64,000 bases of DNA from Nitrospira sp. (GTDB taxonomy: Bacteria > Nitrospirota > Nitrospiria > Nitrospirales > Nitrospiraceae). Position numbers and translations under genes: made by a program. The notes beneath the pieces are model-generated. The model worked only from the letters and a program-made list of their open reading frames with translations. It made no database searches and had not been told where the DNA came from. Where the stretch lies: contig JAFEBL010000014.1 of NCBI GenBank assembly GCA_018242665.1, forward strand, positions 50,156 through 114,155, given 5' to 3'. Below, in pieces: positions 19,375-27,289 of the stretch (its first letter is position 1; every line of letters begins with the position of its first letter).

Positions 19375-19475
19375 GTCCTCGCTCCTTCTCATCAATAAAC
19401 ATCCCGTTCAATTCTCTAGGAACAGGCCTACCCCGTCCCTGCGTGCTCAGAATCGTGTACGTACTCAATCGCTGC

Positions 19476-20429
19476 CTACACGTGATTACGAAGCATCAAC
19501 TCCTTGGGATGCGGGTTCAGGTACACCTGGTCGCGAATATACTCCACATCGAAGACCTGGACGTAGTGCTTGATCAGGGTCAATGGCACGATCAAGGGCG
19601 TGAGTCCTTGGTGATAGTCCGCAATCACGCCCAGCAGTTCCGACTTCTCTTGTGCGTCGAGGCGATCTGTAAAATGACCCAGGATATGGTGCAACACATT
19701 CACGTGTTTGCGCACCGTCGCCCGCACAGCCAAGGCCTGCATGAAGAGTTCGCCGTATCGAAGCGCCAGGTCCTTGGGTCGATACTCATGCACCTGGGCG
19801 ACCAGCCGGCCAAGCTCCCGATAATGTGGTGCGCTGTGGGCCAGGAGCAGGTATTTATGGATGGTGTGAAACCGGACCACCGCTTGCCGCGTCACCCCCC
19901 CGTGGATCAGATCCTGCCAGCGGCGGTAGCAGAACACACGCTCAATGAAGTTCTCACGCAACAGGGGATCACTCAGCCGACCTTCTTCCTCCACGGGAAT
20001 CAGGGGGAATCGCCCGATAAACGCCCGCGCAAACAGACCCACGCCCTTGCGATTCGGCATACCGTGGTCGTTGTACGTACGCACACGCTCCACGCCACAG
20101 CTCGGGGAATCTTTCTTGAACACGAAGCCTGATAGATCACCAGTCGCGAGATCGGCTAGCCTCCGGTCAGTCATGGCCCCCAGGGCCCCAGTGTGATCCT
20201 GGCCGCTTTGAATACCCACCAGGCGCGGCTGTTGCGGATTCCCCACGAGCCGCATCGCTTCGCGCGGCGTGCCGAGCCCCGCTTCTACCTCCGGACAGAC
20301 GGGAACCCATTCCACATACCGCCCCAAGACATCGATCAAGAAGAGGTCTCGTTTGTGGCCTCCATCAAATCGAACCTGCTCGCCGAGCAGGCATCGGCTG
20401 ATGCCGAGGCGAAGGGCGACCGTCCTCAC
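19476..20429 (-). CDS. DUF523-DUF1722 two-domain protein (YbgA-like)
   Basis: 317 residues. The N-terminal DUF523 domain has the cysteine motifs GISRCLLGEQVRFDGGHK and FKKDSPSCGVERV. The C-terminal DUF1722 (YbgA) domain has FHTIHKYLLLAHS and LGHF. The GTG start at 20429 overlaps the photolyase stop by four bases (GTGA), so translation is coupled. In other bacteria this protein sits beside photolyase in LitR/CarH-type light-induced operons (for example in Pseudomonas). The biochemical function is unknown, perhaps tRNA/DNA repair or thiolation. Confidence 0.88.
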   Translation of the reverse strand: MRTVALRLGISRCLLGEQVRFDGGHKRDLFLIDVLGRYVEWVPVCPEVEAGLGTPREAMRLVGNPQQPRLVGIQSGQDHTGALGAMTDRRLADLATGDLSGFVFKKDSPSCGVERVRTYNDHGMPNRKGVGLFARAFIGRFPLIPVEEEGRLSDPLLRENFIERVFCYRRWQDLIHGGVTRQAVVRFHTIHKYLLLAHSAPHYRELGRLVAQVHEYRPKDLALRYGELFMQALAVRATVRKHVNVLHHILGHFTDRLDAQEKSELLGVIADYHQGLTPLIVPLTLIKHYVQVFDVEYIRDQVYLNPHPKELMLRNHV

Positions 20430-21871
20430 GGGGCCACCGGCTGTTTGCCCAGATCCAGATATTCCTGGCGCGCCTGCCGATGATCCACGATCGGTTCCGG
20501 ATAGTCGATGCCGATGCGACAGCGAGCCCGCACCTGCTCCTCTTTGGGCAGCAACGACGGTTCGTGAATCCACTTCGTCGGCACTTGGCTCAATTCCGGC
20601 ACATAGTGACGGACATACGCACCTTCAGGATCAAACTTCGCACTTTGAAGCGTGGGATTGAAGATTCGATACCCCTGCATGGCATCCGTCCCGGTGGACG
20701 CGCACCACTGCCAGTTTCCATTGTTGGCCGCTAGGTCTCCATCCACCAGCTGCTCCATAAAATAGCGCTCCCCGCTTTGCCAGTCTACCCGAAGATCTTT
20801 GACCAGAAACGAGGCCACCACCATACGCACACGATTGTGCATCCAGCCCGTCTCGTTCAACTGGCGCATGCCGGCATCGACGATGGGGTAACCGGTCCGA
20901 CCCCGGCACCAAGCGGCAAACAATCGATCGCGTTCAGGTCCATCGGGACGAGGAGCGGGAAGCCCAGCCTTCGCTTTGAATGGCCCGTCCGCCACATGCG
21001 GAAATGCTGCCAACACCTGTTGAAAAAACTCCCGCCAAACCAGCTCATCCATCCAGGTGAAGACATCGGGACGAGAGACGTGCCCGCCTTTGGAAAGGGT
21101 CTGTAACGCAGCATGTACCACCGTGCGCGCAGTGATGGTGCCGAACCGCAAATGAGGAGATAGCTTGGATGTCCCATCCTGCGCAGGAAGATTCCTGCCG
21201 CTGACGTACCGATGAATCGGCCCGTTCAAGAACCACTGCAGCCTGGCACGTGCGGCCCGTTCGCCCGGTTCAATCCACATCGACGTTGATGTATAGCCAA
21301 GCTCCTCCGCCTTCGGCCAAGGCGGCAGCGAAGAACCGGCGGCATCTCCCGCAGAGGGGACAACAGGCGCCGGCAACACCGGCGGCGCATCCGCGCGCCA
21401 CTTCGTCCACCACCGATCGCGATAGGCACTATAGCGTTGAAAGGGATCTCCGGTCAGGCTCCGCACTTCTTCGGCCTCAAACACCACATGGTCTTTACAG
21501 GTTTTAACCATGCGACCTTGCCGAGCCAATTCCTGCTGCACCACGCGATCCCGTTCAATGGCAGCCGGCTCATAGTCCCGATTCCAGTACACGGCATCCA
21601 CCGCCAGATCCTGCGCGGTCCGCAACACCGTTTCGACCGGCTCACCCATTCGCCAGAGAAGCGTCACCCCACGCTCAGCGAACGAGCGCCGCAGATCTTC
21701 CAAACATCCCAGCATGAAGCCGACGCAAGCGGACCCGAAAACATGGGCCTGCAGCAACGGCTCATCGAACACAAACAATGGCACGATCTCCCGGCATTCC
21801 TTGCAGGCCGCCGAGAGCGCGGAATTGTCATGGATGCGAAGGTCGCGACGAAACCACACCAACCCTCTCAC
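20426..21871 (-). CDS. phrB: Deoxyribodipyrimidine photolyase
   Basis: 481 residues, the usual size of class I CPD photolyase. The N-terminal antenna domain starts RGLVWFRRDLRIHDNSAL. The FAD-binding C-terminal domain has WMDELVWREFFQQ, GRTGYPIVDAGMRQL and DLAANNGNWQWCASTGTDA. It repairs UV-induced pyrimidine dimers with blue light. The GTG start overlaps the upstream gene stop (GTGA), and the DUF523 gene overlaps at the other end. It is the core gene of the putative light-induced operon. Confidence 0.95.
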   Translation of the reverse strand: MRGLVWFRRDLRIHDNSALSAACKECREIVPLFVFDEPLLQAHVFGSACVGFMLGCLEDLRRSFAERGVTLLWRMGEPVETVLRTAQDLAVDAVYWNRDYEPAAIERDRVVQQELARQGRMVKTCKDHVVFEAEEVRSLTGDPFQRYSAYRDRWWTKWRADAPPVLPAPVVPSAGDAAGSSLPPWPKAEELGYTSTSMWIEPGERAARARLQWFLNGPIHRYVSGRNLPAQDGTSKLSPHLRFGTITARTVVHAALQTLSKGGHVSRPDVFTWMDELVWREFFQQVLAAFPHVADGPFKAKAGLPAPRPDGPERDRLFAAWCRGRTGYPIVDAGMRQLNETGWMHNRVRMVVASFLVKDLRVDWQSGERYFMEQLVDGDLAANNGNWQWCASTGTDAMQGYRIFNPTLQSAKFDPEGAYVRHYVPELSQVPTKWIHEPSLLPKEEQVRARCRIGIDYPEPIVDHRQARQEYLDLGKQPVAP

Positions 21872-22299
21872 GAAGGCACCTCCGGGGAAGACGAGGCCAA
21901 CCGGGGCACCGGCGGCAATGGATCAACGAACAATACGCGCCGCCACGCGACATAACAGAGAAACAGAGCCGCTGAAGCCATAAACCCCGTGCGCAGATGA
22001 TGATAGCCGAACTGGAATTGATTCATCAGTTCGCTCGTGATGCCGAATCCCCCATAGGCCATGGCGAGTCCCCAGGACCAGGGGCGCAAAAACACGAAGC
22101 CGTACCCAATCAGGAAATGAACCGCAGGGGAATGGAGCTTGACGGCATAGGCCAGCGGACCGGTGATCGTTACCCCAAACAGTTTCAACGCATAGGCAGG
22201 GAAAAATTCGATGATGAGCAAATCGATCAGCCCCACCAGCAAAAAGAGCGCGCCGAACAACTTGAGATCGATACCGCGTCGCGTCGTGTGTCTCAGCAT
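21868..22299 (-). CDS. Small integral membrane protein next to photolyase
   Basis: 143 residues with about four hydrophobic segments (LFGALFLLVGLIDLLIIEFF, LAYAVKLHSPAVHFLIGYGF, WGLAMAYGGFGITSEL, GFMASAALFLCYVAW). Family not recognised. ATG 22299 has AAGGAG eight bases upstream and was preferred to the more distal ATG. The last bases overlap the photolyase start, so it belongs to the same operon. Confidence 0.7.
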   Translation of the reverse strand: MLRHTTRRGIDLKLFGALFLLVGLIDLLIIEFFPAYALKLFGVTITGPLAYAVKLHSPAVHFLIGYGFVFLRPWSWGLAMAYGGFGITSELMNQFQFGYHHLRTGFMASAALFLCYVAWRRVLFVDPLPPVPRLASSSPEVPS

Positions 22300-22349
22300 G
22301 GTTTTGTCTCCTTCGCCGTGCAGGAATGGCACCGTCGCGCCGGCGGCGT

Positions 22350-22904
22350 TCATCGAACAATCCAGGTGTCAGGAAACGCCTGCCACCAGGTCGTGGGATG
22401 CGCGCTTCGCCATTGTGTCTGCTCCTGCCACAGCCGGTCGGATGCCGTTTTATTCAATCGCACGGCCATGGCAGCGCTGACATCCGCCTGCTGGCGGACA
22501 CTGGTTTGAATCATTTCCTTTGCCATACGCGCCAAGCCCCCCGGGGGATCGACCAGATCCTCGGTATGACGGTAGGCGAGATTCAGGTACAGCTGCTCCA
22601 CCGCCATCCAGCTTTCGTCCCTGGACAATTGCTCCAGGTAGGCATCGATCGCATGATACACATATGTGAGATACAGATAGGTTTCAGCCGACGGCCGGTC
22701 CTGAATCCCCTGTTCACAGGTCTCCAGGGCTCGGCGATAGTCGCCCGCCAGCAGGTAGAGACTCGTTCTCTCCATGCTCGACAAGGCCGGGGACGGAGCA
22801 GGGCGATCCGACGCCTCAGCCAGCGATGGGCCGGCCATGAGGAGTACCATCACCAACCCTGCAATGGACTGTTTCACCTGGCCTCTACTTGGACGAACTC
22901 CCAT
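22350..22904 (-). CDS. Exported TPR-like hypothetical protein
   Basis: About 184 residues with a signal peptide (hydrophobic AGLVMVLLMAG then PSLAEA). A helical body follows in which RTSLYLLAGDYRRALETCEQG and AETYLYLTYVYHAIDAYLEQ look like TPR or Sel1-type hairpins. Family not recognised. The frame overlaps the end of the PDZ gene by 20 bp. An alternative GTG start at 22877, just after the PDZ stop, would give a shorter and more typical signal peptide. Confidence 0.6.
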   Translation of the reverse strand: MGVRPSRGQVKQSIAGLVMVLLMAGPSLAEASDRPAPSPALSSMERTSLYLLAGDYRRALETCEQGIQDRPSAETYLYLTYVYHAIDAYLEQLSRDESWMAVEQLYLNLAYRHTEDLVDPPGGLARMAKEMIQTSVRQQADVSAAMAVRLNKTASDRLWQEQTQWRSAHPTTWWQAFPDTWIVR

Positions 22905-23367
22905 GGGATCCCATCTGGCCCTTATACAAGGTCTGACCGGCGACGCGCGTGACGGACACGTCGCGCAGGCCACCCTCCGATTTCACGCCTAATTTGACGA
23001 CGGTGCCCGGCTCTCCACGAACCATGAGGGCAACCTGCTCGTAGGTCTTCCCGGTCAGCACAGCCCCATCCACCGTGGTCACTTGATCGCCTTGCTTGAG
23101 CCCGGCCTTTTCCGCTGGTCCGTCCGGCAGCACCTGAGCGATATACAGCACCGAGGGATCACCCACGCGCTCCGCCCCGACGTGCAGCGCCACACCGATG
23201 ACGCCATCCGGGATGTTCGCCTCAAGGCCATAGACTGCGCCTTGCGACCCTGCCTTCTCATGGCCTTCATCGGACCAGGCCGGCCCGCTGAACCCCAGGC
23301 CCTGCGCCAAACACAGGCCGAGCAGTGCGGCGAGGAACCCATGTCCGATAGCCGGATGTGTATGCAT
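22885..23367 (-). CDS. Exported single PDZ-domain protein
   Basis: 160 residues with a signal peptide (FLAALLGLCLAQGLGFSGPAWS) and one PDZ domain (LYIAQVLPDGPAEKAGLKQG, QVTTVDGAVLTGKTYEQVALMVRG). There is no protease domain, so it probably serves as a periplasmic peptide-binding or scaffold protein. ATG 23367 follows GGGAG by a normal distance. It lies in the minus-strand cluster between the DUF4149 protein and a TPR-like protein. Confidence 0.8.
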   Translation of the reverse strand: MHTHPAIGHGFLAALLGLCLAQGLGFSGPAWSDEGHEKAGSQGAVYGLEANIPDGVIGVALHVGAERVGDPSVLYIAQVLPDGPAEKAGLKQGDQVTTVDGAVLTGKTYEQVALMVRGEPGTVVKLGVKSEGGLRDVSVTRVAGQTLYKGQMGSHGSSSK

Positions 23368-23389
23368 CGTCTTTCTCCCTTCGTGATGA

Positions 23390-23869
23390 TTACCAGTGAC
23401 GCATTGGGCCGACCAACCAGAGACCTCCAACTAACACCAACGAATTCAAGTACAGGGACCGCTGATGCAATCGATTCCACGCAGCCTGTAGAACCGGATC
23501 TATGGCGCCTTGCCGCTCCTGGTCCTTGAGCCGATCCCTCATCGCATTGCTTTGCGGAGTCAGCGGCGTACGGCAATAGGACTCCGCCAGTAGGATGACC
23601 AGCCAGATGCCGGCAGTACTCAGCAGCCAGGCGTTCACACCGTGGACGAGCCCTAACGCGATCAGCGACAGCAATCCCAGCGTGGCCGCTCCCATGCCCA
23701 ACAGATAATACGCAGGGAACAGCCGGCGGACGACCGCGCTGAACTGATCCGGCTCCAGTTGCGTCGCAAGAATCGGGGCGACCACAAACGAGAGCAGCAC
23801 GACTTTGCCCACCAGAACGGCCACCGCCAGGGCATGTGCGTACTGCATGACCGCGTCCATGACACTCAT
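23390..23869 (-). CDS. DUF4149-type membrane protein
   Basis: 159 residues with four hydrophobic segments. The N-terminal stretch LSFVVAPILATQLEPDQFSAVVRRLFPAYYLLG matches the DUF4149/TMEM205-like pattern. Function unknown. The start overlaps the stop of the TIGR01777 gene by four bases (ATGA), indicating coupled expression. Such proteins occur beside epimerase and photolyase genes in several bacteria. Confidence 0.8.
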   Translation of the reverse strand: MSVMDAVMQYAHALAVAVLVGKVVLLSFVVAPILATQLEPDQFSAVVRRLFPAYYLLGMGAATLGLLSLIALGLVHGVNAWLLSTAGIWLVILLAESYCRTPLTPQSNAMRDRLKDQERQGAIDPVLQAAWNRLHQRSLYLNSLVLVGGLWLVGPMRHW

Positions 23870-24783
23870 GCTTCACGTCCCGCGGCGAGGATCGCTCGCA
23901 AGGCCGGCTCCAGCGTCGGAAACCGGAAGACATACCCTCCCGCTCTCGCCTTCGCCGGATCGACACGTTGACCGGTGGTCATCAAAGTTCCCAGCTCGCC
24001 AAGCGCCACCTGTAAGGCAACACCGGGGACCGGAAGCCACGAGGGACGATGGAGCGTTCTGCCGATGGTCGAACAGAACGTGTTCATGGTCACTGCTTCC
24101 GGTGCCACTGCGTTCAGCGGACCAGTCAACGAGGGCGTCGCCAAGGCCCACTGGATCAGTCCGATCAGATCCGCCCGGTGAATCCACGACACCCACTGAG
24201 TACCCGGCAAGACCGGCCCTCCGGCGAAAAGACGGAATGGCAGCACCATCTTCGGCAGAGCCCCGCCATCTTTCTCCAACACCATGCCCGTACGTAGCAG
24301 CACCACACGCGTGCCGAACTGGCCTACGCGCATGGCTTCGGTCTCCCACGCTGCCGACAAGTCGGCCAGAAAGCCTTTTCCGAGCGGGGAGCGTTCATCC
24401 AGTAGACGGTCGTCGGTAGCGCCGTAATATCCAACCCCGGAGGCGCTGATGCAGACAGACAGCGGCGAAGACCGCTCTGCGAGCGCATCAACGAGGGCTC
24501 TCGTGCTCAAGGTTCGGCTTTCCAGCAACTCCCGCTTTCGTGCCGTCGTCCATCGTCCCTCGGCAATCGGCGCACCGGCCAAGTTGACGATGGCGTCGGC
24601 AGCCCGCACGTCTGCTTGCCAGGGGCCTGCGGAACGACCGTTCCACTCCACGTACCGGACCGCGGCATGGGCCGCTCGCGTGGGCTTCCGGGACAACACC
24701 ACCACCTCATGCCCCCCTCGCGCCAACTCCGCAACCAGTGCATGACCAATGAATCCCGTGCCCCCGGTAACGACGATCCGCAT
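23866..24783 (-). CDS. TIGR01777-family NAD(P)-dependent epimerase/SDR
   Basis: 305 residues of the extended SDR fold: nucleotide-binding VTGGTGFIGHALV, then NLAGAPIAEGRWTTARKREL, SASGVGYYG and RTGMVLEKDGGALPKM. These motifs are diagnostic of the YfcH/TIGR01777 group, whose substrate is unknown. In LitR/CarH-controlled clusters of other bacteria the same family accompanies photolyase. It starts 33 bp downstream of a zinc-ribbon gene and is coupled to the DUF4149 gene. Confidence 0.92.
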   Translation of the reverse strand: MRIVVTGGTGFIGHALVAELARGGHEVVVLSRKPTRAAHAAVRYVEWNGRSAGPWQADVRAADAIVNLAGAPIAEGRWTTARKRELLESRTLSTRALVDALAERSSPLSVCISASGVGYYGATDDRLLDERSPLGKGFLADLSAAWETEAMRVGQFGTRVVLLRTGMVLEKDGGALPKMVLPFRLFAGGPVLPGTQWVSWIHRADLIGLIQWALATPSLTGPLNAVAPEAVTMNTFCSTIGRTLHRPSWLPVPGVALQVALGELGTLMTTGQRVDPAKARAGGYVFRFPTLEPALRAILAAGREA

Positions 24784-24815
24784 GTTGCTTCTCCCACACC
24801 GTCACTGATTGTTCA

Positions 24816-25169
24816 CTACGGCTCGATGTGCGACCCATTCCTGGGAGATGGTCTTTCGTTCCCAGTGTCCCTCCGTTCTGAGGAGGCTTTCGAGCCTGAA
24901 TGGCCCGGAAGGCCAGTCACGCGCTGACTGAACTTTCGCTCCTTGGTACCGTACAACAAATTCGGCGGTGGCCCATACCGATTCTTCAAGATGACCGGAT
25001 CGAGTACTTCCCCGCAGATCGTGCAGTGCCAGGCCATAATGTCAATCTGACCGGTATCGTCCAGCAGATCAATGTATTGTTGCGTCAATAGTAGTCCGCC
25101 GCACCGGGGACAACGATGACTATCTTGTTGTGTAGAAGGAAAGGATTCCGGCGTCCCATGTGTATCCAT
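24816..25169 (-). CDS. Small zinc-ribbon protein (paralogue of 25505-25783)
   Basis: 117 residues with two CxxC motifs, CPRCGG and CTICGE, spaced to form one zinc ribbon, and the trailing DPVILKNRYG. The same pattern (CxxCGG, LLD-TG, CxxCG, DPVI, NR) recurs in the product of 25505-25783, so the two are paralogues in one cluster. The C-terminal 45 residues are polar and low in complexity. Start 25169 was chosen because it follows a G-rich stretch; 25187 is possible. No family name known to me. Confidence 0.65.
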   Translation of the reverse strand: MDTHGTPESFPSTQQDSHRCPRCGGLLLTQQYIDLLDDTGQIDIMAWHCTICGEVLDPVILKNRYGPPPNLLYGTKERKFSQRVTGLPGHSGSKASSERRDTGNERPSPRNGSHIEP

Positions 25170-25205
25170 TGGAACCCCCGACGTCAAAAAATAAAGTACG
25201 CATCT

Positions 25206-25337
25206 CTAGCTGACACGAGAGCGTGAATGTCCCTGCCTTAGAACCAGGGCATAAGCCGCCCTCCTTCGACTCATGAGCGCGGCCGCCGCGACACTCACCG
25301 CGATGAGCACCATACTCACACCGAACAGTTGTTCCAT
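25206..25337 (-). CDS. 43-residue single-pass membrane peptide
   Basis: A short frame with a near-perfect ribosome-binding site (AGGAGGTGA, three bases before ATG 25337). It starts MEQLFGVSMVLIAVSVAAAA, which is one hydrophobic helix, and is followed by a basic tail (MSRRRAAYALVL). It could be a small membrane peptide of the cluster. Alternatively it is the remnant of a larger permease N-terminus, since FtsX-like permeases often begin in a similar way. Confidence 0.5.
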   Translation of the reverse strand: MEQLFGVSMVLIAVSVAAAALMSRRRAAYALVLRQGHSRSRVS

Positions 25338-25504
25338 GGCTCACCTCCTCGTTACGAGTCCTCGACTCAACGACTCACGCATCTCCATCCCATGGTTCGC
25401 TGAGGGGACGGGTTCCTCCGAAGGAAGAACCCATCCGCCTCAACGGGAGGCCGCGTGCGGAGTCGCGGTACCTCCATGATCACCGTCACGTCAATCGCAG
25501 ACAC

Positions 25505-25783
25505 CTAAGCATGGATAACCGGTTCGACCTTCAGCTCCCGGGCTGACCCGTCCAATTGCTGAAGATGGCGATTCCATCGAATCACCGGATCGACGATGTC
25601 GCCGCACTGCACGCAGCGTCTGGTGGAACAATCGAGTGTGCCGGAGCCGTTGAGCAGATCCGTGCAGAAATCCGGTACCATGAAGCCTCCGCAGCGCAGG
25701 CACGTCGATTCATGCCGGAGGTTCAGCAGGTCAGTTCTGGTCTCTCGTCGTTCTTCGATGTCTGCGACTGTGTGTGTTGTCAT
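25505..25783 (-). CDS. Small zinc-ribbon protein, first gene of the minus-strand arm
   Basis: 92 residues with CLRCGG and CVQCGD motifs and the trailing DPVIRWNRHL, a clear paralogue of the protein encoded at 24816-25169. ATG 25783 is preceded by CAGGAG at a good distance and is preferred over an upstream ATG at 25819. It is the first gene downstream of the repeated operator region and therefore likely the first gene of the light-regulated transcript. Role unknown; a zinc-binding partner or regulator is a guess. Confidence 0.7.
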   Translation of the reverse strand: MTTHTVADIEERRETRTDLLNLRHESTCLRCGGFMVPDFCTDLLNGSGTLDCSTRRCVQCGDIVDPVIRWNRHLQQLDGSARELKVEPVIHA

Positions 25784-25802
25784 GGTCAACTCCTGCCTGT
25801 TG

Positions 25803-25900
25803 ATGTCCAATGTTTGCAACGACTATGTCCAATGTTTACACCTTAAATGTCCAATGCGTCAAGCGTTTTTACACGAAAATATTTGACAAACATTGGACAT
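25803..25900. promoter_or_regulatory. Operator array: three direct repeats plus one inverted copy
   Basis: ATGTCCAATGTTT occurs at 25803-25815 and 25825-25837, and ATGTCCAATGCGT at 25847-25859. The spacing is exactly 22 bp each time (two helical turns). The reverse complement AAACATTGGACAT occurs at 25888-25900. The array fills the gap between divergent genes. Thermus CarH is known to bind direct repeats of 11 bp, so a 22-bp period suits a CarH-like tetramer. The inverted copy lies between the -35 and -10 boxes of the regulator gene, as expected for autorepression. Confidence 0.8.
25833..25862 (-). promoter_or_regulatory. Possible divergent promoter for the minus-strand arm
   Basis: On the minus strand TTGACG (25862-25857) is followed, after 18 bp, by TAAACA (25838-25833). 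The spacer contains the third repeat copy, mirroring the arrangement on the plus strand. The -10 box is poor, so this is weaker than the plus-strand promoter and might need activation or derepression. Confidence 0.4.
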
Positions 25901-25911
25901 ATAACTATACT
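25883..25911 (+). promoter_or_regulatory. Consensus promoter of the MerR-B12 regulator gene
   Basis: TTGACA (25883-25888), a 17-bp spacer and TATACT (25906-25911) form a near-perfect sigma-70-type promoter. The operator copy AAACATTGGACAT fills most of the spacer. The predicted start of transcription (about 25918) is only about five bases before ATG 25923, so the message would be almost leaderless. MerR-type regulators often act at spacers, though here a canonical 17-bp spacer suggests plain repression. Confidence 0.75.
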
Positions 25912-25922
25912 GGCTTAAACCG

Positions 25923-26840
25923 ATGAATATCCACAGAATTCATAGGGTTGCAAAGCTGACCGGGCTCAGCCGCGACGTCATTCGTGTGTGGGAGCGCCGA
26001 TTTGACCTGCTCAAACCGACAAGAGGCGCGAACCGCTATCGCAATTATTCGGACGAGGACGTGGCCCTGCTGCGGTATCTCAAACTCCAACTGGATGCAG
26101 GCGCATCAATTGGGGATCTCGCGAAGGCCGGACGTGAAGAGCTGATCAGTCGCATGCGCGAAGCCGCGCCGCGCACGGCCGTGGTCGACAACACGTTCGA
26201 TCGGTTGTTGCGAGAGCTGCTGATCGCGCTGGAACCTCTGGATCGCGTCACGTTTGAAAAACGATTGAATGGCGCTGTGGCGGTGGTGCCGTTCGAGGAA
26301 GCGCTGCACGGCATCCTCTTGCCGCTGCAGGAGCGAGTGGGGCAGTTGTGGCATACCGGCCGAATCAGTGTGGCCGTCGAACACTACGTCACCAGCCAGA
26401 TCAAACAAAAACTCTACGCCGCCATGAATCAACTTCCGGTCGCCGAATTCGGCGCCACGGTGGTCGTGGCCTGTCCGCCTGGCGAGGAACATGACCTTGC
26501 GGCACTGGCAGTCGCCTACCGCTGTCGTGTGCGTGGCTGCCGGGTGTACTATCTCGGTGCCAACGTCCCCATCCTGTCGCTCAGCAATCTCTGCCGCGAA
26601 ATCACGCCGGACCTGACGATTCTCTCCTGCACGATCGCGCTCCCGGATTCCTCAGCCATCGACCTGGTTCAGGCGCTAACCCACGACGTGGCGCCCCTAT
26701 CCAAGGTCCTGGCCGGGGGCCAGGGTACGCTGGCCATGCGCCGCGATTTCACGGGAACCACCATCGAAGTTGTGGAGACGTTCGCCGAGCTCGACGAGGA
26801 GTTGGAAGACCTCACCAGACGTTTTCCCATTCTGGGCTAA
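25923..26840 (+). CDS. CarH/LitR-type MerR regulator with cobalamin-binding domain
   Basis: 305 residues. The N-terminal MerR helix-turn-helix has RVAKLTGLSRDVIRVWERRF and the wing-type LLKPTRGANRYRNYSDEDV. A four-helix B12-cap domain has W143 and E153-H154, the Wx9EH signature of adenosylcobalamin photoreceptors. The Rossmann B12 domain has H190 in CPPGEEHDL as the likely lower ligand. CarH/LitR proteins bind DNA as tetramers in the dark and release it on light, derepressing photolyase and related genes. The operator array lies just upstream and the photolyase operon is divergent. The GTG/ATG choice is clear: ATG 25923 directly follows the promoter. Confidence 0.9.
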   Translation: MNIHRIHRVAKLTGLSRDVIRVWERRFDLLKPTRGANRYRNYSDEDVALLRYLKLQLDAGASIGDLAKAGREELISRMREAAPRTAVVDNTFDRLLRELLIALEPLDRVTFEKRLNGAVAVVPFEEALHGILLPLQERVGQLWHTGRISVAVEHYVTSQIKQKLYAAMNQLPVAEFGATVVVACPPGEEHDLAALAVAYRCRVRGCRVYYLGANVPILSLSNLCREITPDLTILSCTIALPDSSAIDLVQALTHDVAPLSKVLAGGQGTLAMRRDFTGTTIEVVETFAELDEELEDLTRRFPILG

Positions 26841-26856
26841 TGAGGGGCGGCTCACG

Positions 26857-27258
26857 ATGTCGCGATATCCGCTCACGGTGTTCTACGACGGTGCTTGCCC
26901 TCTTTGCTCCCGTGAGATAGCGGTGATGAAGCGGCTCGACAGGCAACAACGGCTGCGTCTGTGCGATTTCTCGATTCCTGGGTATGACGCGGCATCAACC
27001 GGGCTCAATCCGGAACGCCTTGGGGCCGTGATTCACGCGCAATGGAGCGATGGGACGATCATCACAGGCATGGAGGTTTTCCACGCCATCTGGCAGGCGG
27101 TGAGTTTGGGAATCCTGGCTCACCTGAGCCGGCTTCCTGGAATTGACACGTTGATGGTCAGTGGCTACGCCTGGTTCGCGCGGAACCGGCTCTGGCTGAC
27201 GGGCCGTACCGCTTGCCGTTCAAGCGCGTGCCTGAAGGCCGCGAAGCCGCAGACGTAA
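26857..27258 (+). CDS. DCC-family (DUF393) thiol-disulfide oxidoreductase-like protein
   Basis: 133 residues beginning MSRYPLTVFYDGACPLCSRE, with the DxxCPxC signature that names the DCC family, and RLRLCDFS further on. The C-terminal helix-rich part contains YAWFARNRLWLTG. The function is unproven but the thioredoxin-like CxxC suggests redox activity. It is 16 bp downstream of the B12 regulator and probably co-transcribed; DCC proteins also appear in photolyase clusters elsewhere. A long open frame upstream is ignored because it overlaps the regulator. Confidence 0.82.
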   Translation: MSRYPLTVFYDGACPLCSREIAVMKRLDRQQRLRLCDFSIPGYDAASTGLNPERLGAVIHAQWSDGTIITGMEVFHAIWQAVSLGILAHLSRLPGIDTLMVSGYAWFARNRLWLTGRTACRSSACLKAAKPQT

Positions 27259-27289
27259 GCGCGCCATTGGTTCCTGCAGGATCTTCCGC

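Noticed and set aside
19086..20132. 348-codon plus-strand frame opposite the CbiX-like and DUF523 genes
   Set aside because: Both opposite-strand genes have clear family motifs and ribosome-binding sites, while this frame has none.
25860..25920. Cobalamin riboswitch upstream of the MerR-B12 gene
   Set aside because: The leader is only about five bases, and no B12-box was seen; the region is better explained as operator DNA.
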